Positions 1 to 8,324 of a stretch of DNA of 42,596 nucleotides are shown here, one piece after another. Source of the stretch: Zwartia sp. (GTDB lineage Bacteria > Pseudomonadota > Gammaproteobacteria > Burkholderiales > Burkholderiaceae_B); NCBI GenBank assembly GCA_030653405.1, contig JAURZO010000193.1, positions 1-42,596 of the forward strand, in the 5' to 3' direction. Position 1 is the stretch's first letter; every line of letters begins with the position of its first letter. Below the pieces are notes generated by a model. It made no database searches. It was not told the origin of the DNA and was given only the letters and a program-made list of their open reading frames with translations. A program made the translations under genes and the position numbers.

Positions 1-683
1 ACGACTTCACCACGTACCGTACGCTGCATCTCGGTCACTTCTTCGGGACGCTCGTCGACCAACATCACAATCATGACGGCATCGGGGAAGTTGGCTGTGA
101 TGGCATGAGCAATGTGCTGCATCATGACCGTTTTACCCGACTTTGGACTTGCAACAATCAAGCCGCGCTGGCCTTTACCGATGGGCGCAAAAATATCCAG
201 AATGCGTCCAGTCAGGTTTTCTTCGCTCTTGATGTCACGCTCGAGCATCATCACTTTGTCTGGGTGCAAAGGCGTCAGGTTTTCAAACATGATCCGATGC
301 TTGATCGCCTCGGGTGGAAAACCGTTGACCTTATCAACCTTGACTAAGGCGAAATAGCGTTCGCCGTCTTTTGGCGTGCGCACTTCACCCTCAATCGAAT
401 CGCCGGTGTGCAAGTTAAAGCGCCGAATCTGCGAGGGGGAGATATAGATATCATCCGTGCTGGCTAAATACGAGGTGTCGGGTGAGCGTAAAAAGCCAAA
501 GCCATCTGGCAAGACTTCGAGTACGCCATCACCGAAAATTTGTTCGCCTTGTTTGGCTCGCCGCTTCATGATCGCAAACATCAACTCTTGTTTGCGTAGA
601 CGGTTTGCGTTTTCAATTTCGAGGCCTGCGGCCATTTCGAGCAGCTGCGAAACGTGCTGCGCCTTTAGTTCATTCAGGTGCAT
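1..683 (-). CDS. rho: Transcription termination factor Rho (5' part, runs off the window)
   Basis: Rho is the hexameric RNA-dependent ATPase/helicase that ends transcription of untranslated RNA. About 227 N-terminal residues are visible; the rest lies left of base 1. In order: a helical Rho N-terminal domain (about residues 1-45), a cold-shock-like RNA-binding fold (about 48-115, with GDGVLEVLPDGFGFLR), and the start of the ATPase domain with the P-loop SPKSGKT near residues 179-185, followed by DERPEEVTEMQR. The start ATG (complement of 681-683) gives the usual MHLNELK beginning. It lies downstream of trxA on the same strand, the trxA-rho order widespread in proteobacteria. No strong Shine-Dalgarno site is seen. 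Identification is secure; only the 3' end is missing. Confidence 0.96.
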   Translation of the reverse strand, partial: MHLNELKAQHVSQLLEMAAGLEIENANRLRKQELMFAIMKRRAKQGEQIFGDGVLEVLPDGFGFLRSPDTSYLASTDDIYISPSQIRRFNLHTGDSIEGEVRTPKDGERYFALVKVDKVNGFPPEAIKHRIMFENLTPLHPDKVMMLERDIKSEENLTGRILDIFAPIGKGQRGLIVASPKSGKTVMMQHIAHAITANFPDAVMIVMLVDERPEEVTEMQRTVRGEV

Positions 684-763
684 TGATTTTTTTCTGGAAA
701 AGTAACTTCAATAGAGAAGAAGGGATCACAAAGGGAGTCACAACGCGCTAAGCAGAGTCGGTG

Positions 764-784
764 GCGGGCCTCGGACGGGCCCGC
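764..784 (-). terminator. Hairpin between trxA and rho
   Basis: A perfect 7-bp inverted repeat (GCGGGCC at 764-770, GGCCCGC at 778-784, 7-base loop) lies 14 bases past the trxA stop on the minus strand. No T-run follows in the direction of transcription, so it is not a classical intrinsic terminator. It could slow polymerase or protect the trxA mRNA end, or belong to the rho leader, which is known to be attenuated in E. coli. Function is inferred. Confidence 0.35.
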
Positions 785-797
785 GCGTGGAAACGAA

Positions 798-1124
798 TTA
801 GATCGCGCCGTTTAGAAATTCTGTCAGTTGAGACTTAGAAAGCGCACCGACTTTCGTCGCAGCAACCTTGCCGTCTTTGAAAAGCATCAAGGTCGGAATG
901 CCTCTGATACCGAATTTGGCAGCCGTTTCCTGATTTTCGTCGACGTTTAATTTGGCAACGGTTACCTTGCCGGCAAACTCAGTGGCGACTTCTTCGAGCA
1001 TCGGAGCGATCATTTTGCAAGGGCCGCACCAAGCTGCCCAATAGTCCACCAGCACAGGCTGCGAAGATTTCAATACGTCCGCGTCAAAGCTGACATCGCT
1101 CACGTTTTTAATGTGTTCACTCAT
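798..1124 (-). CDS. trxA: Thioredoxin 1
   Basis: A 108-residue cytoplasmic thioredoxin, the normal family length. The active site WCGPCK has its redox pair at Cys33 and Cys36, and the conserved cis-proline loop GIRGIPTLMLF is present. It reduces disulfides in ribonucleotide reductase, PAPS reductase and other clients using electrons from thioredoxin reductase. An AAGAG Shine-Dalgarno element lies a few bases upstream of the ATG on the minus strand. It is divergent from parE and upstream of rho on the same strand, so the two may share a transcript. Nothing is unusual in the protein. Confidence 0.97.
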   Translation of the reverse strand: MSEHIKNVSDVSFDADVLKSSQPVLVDYWAAWCGPCKMIAPMLEEVATEFAGKVTVAKLNVDENQETAAKFGIRGIPTLMLFKDGKVAATKVGALSKSQLTEFLNGAI

Positions 1125-1295
1125 GATTTTCTCTTGGGTAGATCTGTGATGGGTCTGTACGACTGTCAGACGGGCTTGACGCTTAGTTGATTAAAGTTCG
1201 TCAAGAAACCACTTTTTAGTACTTATGGAGCATTAAAGCACAATTTCAGCATAACGTAAGTGTCTGCGGCGCATTTTCTGCAGGATTGGCAAAAG

Positions 1296-1310
1296 TGCCT
1301 CTCGGAGGCA
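1296..1310. repeat. Inverted repeat in the trxA-parE divergent region
   Basis: TGCCTC-tcg-GAGGCA forms a perfect 6-bp stem with a 3-base loop, flanked by a further TGGC (1287-1290) and GCCA (1315-1318) pair. It sits in the 272-base divergent region between trxA and parE. It could be an operator or a leader hairpin; no T-run follows on either strand. Apart from it, this region holds a possible -10 for parE (TAAAAT at 1359-1364, no good -35). Confidence 0.3.
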
Positions 1311-1396
1311 ATTCGCCAGCCACTCTGATGTGATTCAGACCCTAGTTTTCATTTTCCGTAAAATGAGCGCTCTTTTCCACAGATGTTGGGGATAAC

Positions 1397-3358
1397 TTGA
1401 GTACAAAGTCTTATAACGAATCATCGATCCGAGTCCTGAAGGGGCTCGAGCCTGTCCGTCAGCGTCCCGGCATGTACACGCGCACGGAAAATCCCCTGCA
1501 TATTATTCAGGAGGTGATTGATAACGCGGCAGACGAGTCGTTGGCGGGCTTTGGTAAGCACATACAAGTCATCATGCAAAGTGATGGCAGCATCACAGTC
1601 GAAGATGATGGACGCGGTATTCCGGTCGGCTTGCATCCTGAGGAAAAAGCGCCTGTTGCCGAGTTGGTGTTCACCCGCCTTCATGCCGGTGGCAAGTTTG
1701 ATAAAAAAGGGGGTGGCGCCTACGCCTTTTCGGGTGGCTTACACGGAGTGGGTGTCTCTGTTACAAATGCGCTGTCAAAACGCCTTGAGCTCGTGGTGTG
1801 GCGCGAGGGCGCCGCGCATCGCATGGTATTCGCCAATGGCGATGTGCTCGAACCACTCGCCGTCGTGCCAGAGCTAGCCCGTAAAAAATCGGGTACGCGA
1901 GTCAGAGTGTGGCCAGATCCCTCTTTTTTCGACTCTCCTATCATTCCCATTAATGAGTTGATGCATTTGCTGCGAAGCAAGGCTGTGTTGATGGCGGGCG
2001 TTAAGGTCAGTTATCTCAACGAGAAAACGGGTGAGTCGCGCACGTGGCAATATCAGGATGGCTTGGCAGGTTATCTCTCCGAAGCCTTGCAGGGGCTTGA
2101 GCTCAGAGTGCCGATGTTTGGGGGCGAGCAGTTCGCCACGGCAGATCACGAAAGTTTTGCCGAGGGAGAGGGCGCGCAGTGGGTGGTTGCCTGGGCTGAC
2201 GAGGGTAACGTGGTGCGAGAGTCTTACGTGAATTTGATTCCCACCCCCGCCGGTGGCACACACGAGTCTGGCTTGCGAGAGGGGCTTTTCGCGGCAGTCA
2301 AAGGTTTTGCGGAACTGCACGGGTTGCTTCCCAAAGGCGTCAAGTTATTGCCCGAAGATGTGTTTGCGCGCACCAGTTTTGTGTTGTCCGCCAAGGTGCT
2401 TGATCCTCAGTTTCAGGGGCAAATCAAGGAGCGACTCAACAGCCGCGACGCGGTAAGACTCGTCGGAGGTTTTGTGCGTAGCGCGTTGGATCTCTGGCTC
2501 AATAGCCACGTCGAGTATGGCAAAAAACTCGCTGAACTCGCGATTCGCCAAGCCCAAGCGCGTGCGCGTTCAGCGCAGAAAGTTGAAAAACGTAAAAGCT
2601 CCGGGGTCGCTGTTTTGCCTGGCAAACTCACCGATTGCGAGTCATCGGACACTGCTCGCACGGAGGTCTTCCTAGTGGAGGGCGACTCGGCAGGCGGCTC
2701 CGCCAAAATGGGGCGCGATAAGGAATTTCAGGCGATTCTGCCGCTCCGAGGCAAGGTATTGAACTCCTGGGAAGTTGATCGCGATCGCTTGTTTGCCAAC
2801 AATGAAATCCATGACATCGCCGTGGCGATTGGTGTTGATCCGCATGGCCCCAACGATAGCCCCGATCTCTCCGGGCTCAGGTATGGTCGCGTGTGCATTT
2901 TGTCTGACGCAGACGTCGATGGTTCGCATATCCAGGTTTTGTTACTCACACTTTTTTATCGACATTTCCCTCGCCTCGTTGAGCTCGGCCATGTATTCGT
3001 GGCTCGTCCGCCATTATTTCGTGTGGATGTGCCGGCTTTAGGAAAACGCCCTGCGCGTAAGATCTACTGTCTCGATACAGGAGAGCTCGATGCCGTGCAA
3101 GACAAGCTTCGCAAAGAGGGCGTTCGTGAAGGCTCTTGGGATATTAGTCGCTTCAAAGGACTTGGCGAAATGAGTCCCACCCAGCTCTGGGAAACCACCA
3201 TGAATCCCGATACACGGCGGATGCTGCCCGTCGGTTACGGCTCCCTTGATCAGGCGGCCACCACACAAATGTTTGACATGTTGATGGGCAAAGGCGAGTC
3301 TGGCGCCCGTCGGACATGGCTTGAAGAAAAAGGCAATCTCGCAGAGGTTGATATTTAA
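1397..3358 (+). CDS. parE: DNA topoisomerase IV subunit B (ParE)
   Basis: The ATPase subunit of topoisomerase IV, which decatenates daughter chromosomes. At 653 residues it matches ParE and is too short for a proteobacterial GyrB (about 800). It has the GHKL ATPase motifs EVIDNAADES, DDGRGIPVG and GLHGVGVSVTNALS, a transducer domain, then the Toprim domain with EGDSAGG and the metal-binding DADVDGSH. The C-terminal PLRGKVLN and RFKGLGEM blocks are present. The start is TTG at 1397, preceded by GGGGA about 5 bases away; no in-frame ATG gives a better N-terminus. A five-codon ATG ORF (1383-1400) ends overlapping this TTG. Its stop codon directly abuts the parC ATG (TAAATG), so both subunits are probably translated together. 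Confidence 0.96.
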   Translation: MSTKSYNESSIRVLKGLEPVRQRPGMYTRTENPLHIIQEVIDNAADESLAGFGKHIQVIMQSDGSITVEDDGRGIPVGLHPEEKAPVAELVFTRLHAGGKFDKKGGGAYAFSGGLHGVGVSVTNALSKRLELVVWREGAAHRMVFANGDVLEPLAVVPELARKKSGTRVRVWPDPSFFDSPIIPINELMHLLRSKAVLMAGVKVSYLNEKTGESRTWQYQDGLAGYLSEALQGLELRVPMFGGEQFATADHESFAEGEGAQWVVAWADEGNVVRESYVNLIPTPAGGTHESGLREGLFAAVKGFAELHGLLPKGVKLLPEDVFARTSFVLSAKVLDPQFQGQIKERLNSRDAVRLVGGFVRSALDLWLNSHVEYGKKLAELAIRQAQARARSAQKVEKRKSSGVAVLPGKLTDCESSDTARTEVFLVEGDSAGGSAKMGRDKEFQAILPLRGKVLNSWEVDRDRLFANNEIHDIAVAIGVDPHGPNDSPDLSGLRYGRVCILSDADVDGSHIQVLLLTLFYRHFPRLVELGHVFVARPPLFRVDVPALGKRPARKIYCLDTGELDAVQDKLRKEGVREGSWDISRFKGLGEMSPTQLWETTMNPDTRRMLPVGYGSLDQAATTQMFDMLMGKGESGARRTWLEEKGNLAEVDI

Positions 3359-5668
3359 ATGACTGACGGTTCTCAACCTGGTTTGTTTGACCCAAGTGAT
3401 GCAGAGGCATCCTTGACACTCGGTTTGTATGCCGAGCAAGCGTATTTGGATTACGCGGTTTCTGTTGTACGTGGACGCGCCTTGCCTGATGTGGGCGATG
3501 GACAGAAGCCCGTTCAGCGCAGGATTTTGTATGCGATGCAGGCCATGGGGCTGCAGTCTGGCGCCAAGCCGGTCAAGTCCGCCCGCGTCGTGGGTGATGT
3601 GTTGGGTAAATACCATCCGCACGGGGATCAGGCCGCTTACGATGCGCTGGTGCGCATGGCGCAGCAGTTTTCTTTGCGCTATCCCCTCATTGATGGCCAA
3701 GGGAATTTCGGCTCACGCGATGGCGATAACGCTGCGGCGATGCGCTATACAGAAGCCCGTCTGACACCCTTTGCCCGTCTGCTCTTAGACGAGTTGGATG
3801 AGGGTACTGTCGATTTCGTACCAAATTATGACGGTAGTCATCAAGAGCCTTCGATGTTGCCCGCGCGTTTGCCTGTGATGCTGCTCAATGGAGCCTCTGG
3901 TATCGCCGTAGGCATGGCAACGGAGATCCCTGCCCACAATTTGCGCGAGATCGCCGAGGCCTGCGTCGCACTCATCAAAACACCGAATCTGGCGGATGAG
4001 GTGCTATTTAGTATGGTGCCAGGGCCCGATTTTGCGGGGGGCGGACAAATCATTACTGCGCCCTCGGAAATCGCGCAGATATATCAATCCGGACGAGGCT
4101 CCCTCAAGGCGCGTGCGCGTTGGCAGTTTGAGGAGATGGCGCGTGGGCAGTGGCAGCTCGTCGTCCATGAGTTGCCGCCTGGCGCCTCATGCCAAAAGGT
4201 ACTTGAGGAAATCGAGGACCTGACCAATCCAAAAGTCAAAACGGGTAAAAAGGCGCTGACGCCTGAGCAACAGCAAACCAAAACGCAAATGCTGGCCTTG
4301 CTTGATGCCGTGCGTGATGAGTCCGGCAAAGATGCTGCTGTTCGACTCGTCTTTGAACCCAAGACCTCAAAAATCGATCGTGACGAATTCGTCAATACCT
4401 TGCTTGCCCTGACTAGCATGGAAACGAGTGTGCCGATCAACCTGGTGTGCATTGGCACTGATCATCGTCCCCGCCAAAAGGGCTTGCGCGATGTCTTGAC
4501 GGAGTGGATTGGCTTTCGGACAAGCACAGTCTTGCGCCGCACGCAATATCGATTCGACAAGGTCACAGATCGGATTCACGTACTCGAAGGCCGCATGCTG
4601 GTCTACCTGAATGTGGATGAAGTGATTCAGACCATTCGCGAGTCCGATGAGCCGCGCCCAGCATTGATGGCGCGCTTCAAGCTCAGCGAGCGACAAGCAG
4701 ACGACATTCTGGATATGCGCCTGCGTCAACTCGCACGCCTTGAAGGGATCAAAATCGAACAAGAGCTTGCAGAAAAGCGCTCAGAGCAACAAAAACTAAA
4801 AGAATTGATCGATCAACCCAACGTACTCAAGCGGCTGGTCGTTAAGGAGATCGAGGCTGATTCGAAACTGTACGGAGATGATCGTCGCACGCTCATTCAG
4901 GTTGCGGAGCGTGCCGTCAAAGAAGTGCGGGTGCTCGATGAGCCGGTCTCGGTGATCGTTTCTCAAAAAGGCTGGCTCCGCTCTCGACAAGGGCATGGTC
5001 ATGACGTGACGCAGTTCAACTTCAAGGCGGGTGATTCGCTATACGGTTTGTTTGAATGCCGCAGCACCGACATGCTGATCGCTTTCGGTGATAACGGACG
5101 AGTCTACAGCGTTCCTGTTGCTGGATTACCCTCTGCTCGTGGTGATGGTGCTCCAGTCACGTCGATGATTGACCTTGAGCCAGGTTCGCACATCCAGCAC
5201 ATGATTGCCGCGGGACTCGATAGCAAGTGGCTCCTCAGTACGAAGCAGGGTTTTGGTTTTGCCACCCGTTTGGCCGAGATGACCAGCAGACAGCGAGCAG
5301 GCAAGCAGTTTGTCACCCTCGAAGAAAAGGATACCTTGCTGCGTCCAGTTCCCCTGTTTCTACAAGCGACGCAAGTGGCCTTTTTGACGGCGCGAGGCAA
5401 GTTTTTAGTCATTGGCCTTGACGAGGTCAAAAACCTGTCCTCTGGTGGCCGAGGCACAATCCTGATGGGCATCGATCCACCAGACGCGCTCGAGCAAACA
5501 GTGCCGATCTCTAAGGCGGGCTTAAGGGTGACGGGTGTTTACCGGACTAAGCAAGTTGAAGACATTTTGACCGGATCAGCGCTTGAGGTCTATGTTTCGA
5601 AGAGAGCACGAAAGGGCAGACTTCTTGATATTCGATCTAAACAGCCCGTACTTTCCCCGGTGCTTTAA
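3359..5668 (+). CDS. parC: DNA topoisomerase IV subunit A (ParC)
   Basis: The DNA-cleaving subunit of topoisomerase IV, partner of ParE encoded immediately upstream with no gap. The 769-residue protein has the winged-helix breakage-reunion domain with AMRYTEARL, whose Tyr130 is the expected catalytic tyrosine, then the tower and coiled-coil (about 430-490) and a C-terminal beta-pinwheel region with degenerate repeats. In the quinolone-resistance-determining region the sequence is HPHGDQAAYDA: the position equivalent to E. coli ParC Ser80 is Gln91, and the Glu84 equivalent is Asp95. ParC rather than GyrA is supported by length, weak pinwheel and pairing with parE. Confidence 0.95.
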   Translation: MTDGSQPGLFDPSDAEASLTLGLYAEQAYLDYAVSVVRGRALPDVGDGQKPVQRRILYAMQAMGLQSGAKPVKSARVVGDVLGKYHPHGDQAAYDALVRMAQQFSLRYPLIDGQGNFGSRDGDNAAAMRYTEARLTPFARLLLDELDEGTVDFVPNYDGSHQEPSMLPARLPVMLLNGASGIAVGMATEIPAHNLREIAEACVALIKTPNLADEVLFSMVPGPDFAGGGQIITAPSEIAQIYQSGRGSLKARARWQFEEMARGQWQLVVHELPPGASCQKVLEEIEDLTNPKVKTGKKALTPEQQQTKTQMLALLDAVRDESGKDAAVRLVFEPKTSKIDRDEFVNTLLALTSMETSVPINLVCIGTDHRPRQKGLRDVLTEWIGFRTSTVLRRTQYRFDKVTDRIHVLEGRMLVYLNVDEVIQTIRESDEPRPALMARFKLSERQADDILDMRLRQLARLEGIKIEQELAEKRSEQQKLKELIDQPNVLKRLVVKEIEADSKLYGDDRRTLIQVAERAVKEVRVLDEPVSVIVSQKGWLRSRQGHGHDVTQFNFKAGDSLYGLFECRSTDMLIAFGDNGRVYSVPVAGLPSARGDGAPVTSMIDLEPGSHIQHMIAAGLDSKWLLSTKQGFGFATRLAEMTSRQRAGKQFVTLEEKDTLLRPVPLFLQATQVAFLTARGKFLVIGLDEVKNLSSGGRGTILMGIDPPDALEQTVPISKAGLRVTGVYRTKQVEDILTGSALEVYVSKRARKGRLLDIRSKQPVLSPVL

Positions 5669-5720
5669 AGATAGAATGCTGCACATTCGGATTGATATCC
5701 ACTTTTAGGCGATTTTTCGT

Positions 5721-6764
5721 ATGTCTTACCAAGTCACAGTTCAGCCTAGCCAGCACCAGTTTTCCGCAGATGCAGACAAGAGCGTACTGGATGCTGCGCT
5801 TGCCGCGGGTATTTTGTTGCCCTATAGCTGCCGTAGCGGCGCATGTTCGACCTGCAAGGCTAAGGTTATTTCAGGAACAGTTGAGGCGGGAACGAGTGCG
5901 GCACAAATATTGACACCTGAGGAGCTCGAGCAGGGCTTCACACTCATGTGTCAGGCGCGTCCCACTTCAGATCTCGTAATCGAGTCGCGCGAGATTCGGT
6001 TAGCCTCAGACATCCAGATTCGTAAGCTGCCGTCAAGAGTGACTTCAATTCAGAGACTTGCCTCGGATGTTGCGGTGTTGCAGTTACAGCTGCCCGCAAG
6101 TGAAACATTCCGCTTTTACGCGGGACAGTACGTCGAATTGATTCTCAAAGATGGCAAGCGCCGTAGCTACTCGATGGCCAATCCGCCACATGCTGCTGCC
6201 GCACTCGAACTGCATATTCGACATCTGCCTGGTGGCCTGTTTACTGATCATGTGTTCGGTGCGGGTGCCACGCAGATGAAAGAGCGGGAAATACTTCGCG
6301 TAGAGGGACCATTTGGTTCTTTCTTTCTGCGCGAAGACAGCGATTTGCCTATCATCATGCTCGCCAGCGGGACCGGTTTTGCGCCCATCAAATCGATCAT
6401 TGAACATATGATCGAACAAAATATTCAGCGTCCTGTCACGTTGTATTGGGGGGGGCGTCGGCCGGCTGATTTGTACATGAATGACCTGGTTGAGCAATGG
6501 GCCCAGACCTTGCCCAATTTTAAGTATGTGCCTGTCGTGTCAGATGCCACCGCCGAAGACGGATGGACGGGTCGGACTGGTTTCGTCCACCGAGCCGTGA
6601 TGGAGGATTATCCTAGCCTCATGGGACATCAGGTCTATGCATGCGGCGCACCGATTGTCGTGGAGTCTGCCCGACGCGAGTTTATGGTCGAGTGCAGCTT
6701 GCCAGACGATGCATTTTTTGCCGATGCGTTTACTTCTGAAGCTGATATTGCCGCTGTAAAATAA
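5721..6764 (+). CDS. 2Fe-2S ferredoxin-type flavin oxidoreductase (CDP-6-deoxy-delta-3,4-glucoseen reductase-like)
   Basis: A 347-residue single-chain electron-transfer reductase. The N-terminal plant-type ferredoxin domain (1-90) has Cys37, Cys42, Cys45 and Cys77 in the C-x4-C-x2-C...C pattern. It is followed by an FAD-binding barrel with RRSYSMAN (flavin site) and a Rossmann NAD(P)H domain with GTGFAPIKS and the C-terminal YACGAP. Burkholderiales relatives are routinely labelled CDP-6-deoxy-delta-3,4-glucoseen reductase (AscD-like), but nearby genes contain no deoxysugar pathway. A reductase for an unknown oxygenase or a flavin reductase is equally likely. It is 52 bases downstream of parC and 56 bases upstream of the UgpB-like gene. 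Confidence 0.85.
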   Translation: MSYQVTVQPSQHQFSADADKSVLDAALAAGILLPYSCRSGACSTCKAKVISGTVEAGTSAAQILTPEELEQGFTLMCQARPTSDLVIESREIRLASDIQIRKLPSRVTSIQRLASDVAVLQLQLPASETFRFYAGQYVELILKDGKRRSYSMANPPHAAAALELHIRHLPGGLFTDHVFGAGATQMKEREILRVEGPFGSFFLREDSDLPIIMLASGTGFAPIKSIIEHMIEQNIQRPVTLYWGGRRPADLYMNDLVEQWAQTLPNFKYVPVVSDATAEDGWTGRTGFVHRAVMEDYPSLMGHQVYACGAPIVVESARREFMVECSLPDDAFFADAFTSEADIAAVK

Positions 6765-6820
6765 TACCCACCTTGCACAAAGGCTTTGTGCACTTCAATT
6801 CTATTTATGGAATTTTCAGC

Positions 6821-8143
6821 GTGACCCTTCTTAATCGTATTGCCGCAGTGCTTGGTGCGACCTGTTTCCTCGCCGCGCCCGTTTATGCTAACCCAGTCGA
6901 TGTCGAGGTGTGGCACACCATGACTTCGATTCACAAGTCTGAATTCGAAAAGATTGCCCGACGCTTCAATAATGAACAGAAAGAGGTCAATGTCGTTCTC
7001 AAAGCATTCCCTAATCAAGAAGCGCTTCGTGTAGCGGGTGAAAAAGCAGTTGCTGAAAAGCGCAAACCGAATCTCGTTCAGTTGCCTGACAATCGCTCGC
7101 CCGAGGTGATTGCCCAGCATAAGGACATTATTCCTTTGCATCAGTTGCTCAAGCAATACCCCATGAAGGACGCCAGTTGGTTTCTGAGTCAAACAACAGG
7201 CTTCATGCGCGATGCCAAGGGCAATCTGATGGCCTTCCCATACATGGCTGAGATTCCCGTCATGTTCTACAACATATCCGGTTACAGCAAAGCGGGTCTG
7301 GATACAAAAAAACCAGCAAGAACATGGCCGGAGCTTCAAATCCATTTGTTGGCGTTGCGCGACAAGGCCTATTACCAGTGTCCCTTTGCGACGAGTCATC
7401 AGGTCACAACACACCTCGAAAACATGGCACCGATCAACGGCACACTTTATGTGACGCCGAAAAATGGCTTGGACAATGTTCGCGGCGCGCAACTCAATTT
7501 GCTTGACCCTGTGTTTATGCGTCACCTGTCCATCATGGTGAGCTGGAAGCGGTCCGAGTTGTTCATGTTCAACAGCAATGGCGCTGAAGCCGACGACATG
7601 TTCGCGGACAATCGTTGTGCGGTGATCACAACAACATCGGGTGCTCTGGCCAAGATGCAGCAAACACGTGGCCTGACATACGGCGTTGCGCCGATGCCGT
7701 TTTATGACCAAGTGGTTCCAAAGCCAGGTGCTCCATATGTGAGCGGTTCAGCCTTGTGGGCGACTTCTGGCCATACCAAAGCACAAGATAAAGCGACTAT
7801 GGCGTTCCTGTCCTTTTTGGCCCAACCTGTTATCGCCTCGGACTGGCATCAGCGCACAGGCTTTTTACCTTTGACGGATGCCGCGTTCCGCACGGGTGAC
7901 GCAGCGTTCTATGATCGTATTCCTGGCGCTCGACAGGTCGTCGACAGCATGCGCGATGTCAAGGATGTCAATAGCCGTGGTTTCCGTCTGCGCAACTACC
8001 CCCGTATCGAGCCCATCTTGAGTCGTGAGTTTGACGCAGCGCTTTCAGGAAAAACTCCACCTGTTGAAGCATTGACGATTGGTGTGGATCAGGCCAAGGT
8101 GCTGTCCCAAGATCCACCTGTTGCTGCACCAAAGCGTAAGTAA
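6821..8143 (+). CDS. ugpB: UgpB-like periplasmic solute-binding protein (ABC importer)
   Basis: An extracellular solute-binding protein of family 1, closest in pattern to UgpB, the sn-glycerol-3-phosphate receptor. From the GTG at 6821 it is 440 residues, the E. coli UgpB length, and begins with a clean signal peptide (about 23 residues, cleavage after PVYA). An upstream in-frame TTG at 6773 would bury this signal behind 16 extra residues, so I prefer GTG. Family blocks visible are EVWHTM near the mature start, FPYMAEIPVMFYN, a ligand-pocket TSGALAKM, and DWHQRTGFLP. No ugpA, ugpE or ugpC permease/ATPase genes are nearby, so it must serve a transporter encoded elsewhere. The substrate is inferred only. 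Confidence 0.85.
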   Translation: MTLLNRIAAVLGATCFLAAPVYANPVDVEVWHTMTSIHKSEFEKIARRFNNEQKEVNVVLKAFPNQEALRVAGEKAVAEKRKPNLVQLPDNRSPEVIAQHKDIIPLHQLLKQYPMKDASWFLSQTTGFMRDAKGNLMAFPYMAEIPVMFYNISGYSKAGLDTKKPARTWPELQIHLLALRDKAYYQCPFATSHQVTTHLENMAPINGTLYVTPKNGLDNVRGAQLNLLDPVFMRHLSIMVSWKRSELFMFNSNGAEADDMFADNRCAVITTTSGALAKMQQTRGLTYGVAPMPFYDQVVPKPGAPYVSGSALWATSGHTKAQDKATMAFLSFLAQPVIASDWHQRTGFLPLTDAAFRTGDAAFYDRIPGARQVVDSMRDVKDVNSRGFRLRNYPRIEPILSREFDAALSGKTPPVEALTIGVDQAKVLSQDPPVAAPKRK

Positions 8144-8162
8144 TTTAAAAAGTATCGCCGTT

Positions 8163-8190
8163 AAAAAGGGACCTTCGGGTCCCTTTTTCT
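8163..8190 (+). terminator. Rho-independent terminator after the UgpB-like gene
   Basis: AAAAAGGGACC-ttcg-GGTCCCTTTTT forms an 11-bp perfect stem with a UUCG tetraloop and a T-run, 20 bases past the stop codon. It separates the upstream genes from the pilus cluster, so the latter needs its own promoter in 8191-8324. In that gap no strong -35/-10 pair is visible. Confidence 0.93.
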
Positions 8191-8324
8191 TTAGGTGCTC
8201 TCAGAATGCTCACTGGCATCGAGATCATGACATCGTGTCCTTTCTATCCATTCGTGCCAGACGCAATTGTGGCGTGGTGCGATTAGCCTCAATATGGCTG
8301 GCTCTAAATGAAAGCGATACGACT

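Noticed and set aside
1373..1381. TTTTCCACA, one mismatch from a DnaA box, before parE
   Set aside because: A single site with no cluster, AT-rich unwinding region or origin genes nearby; expected by chance.
6635..7711. Minus-strand reading frame of 358 codons opposite the UgpB-like gene
   Set aside because: Shadow of the real signal-peptide-bearing gene; no recognisable motif and no ribosome-binding site.
8079..8324. Upstream extension of the PilL-like reading frame
   Set aside because: It runs through the preceding gene's end and its terminator, and would place the lipoprotein signal more than 80 residues from the start.
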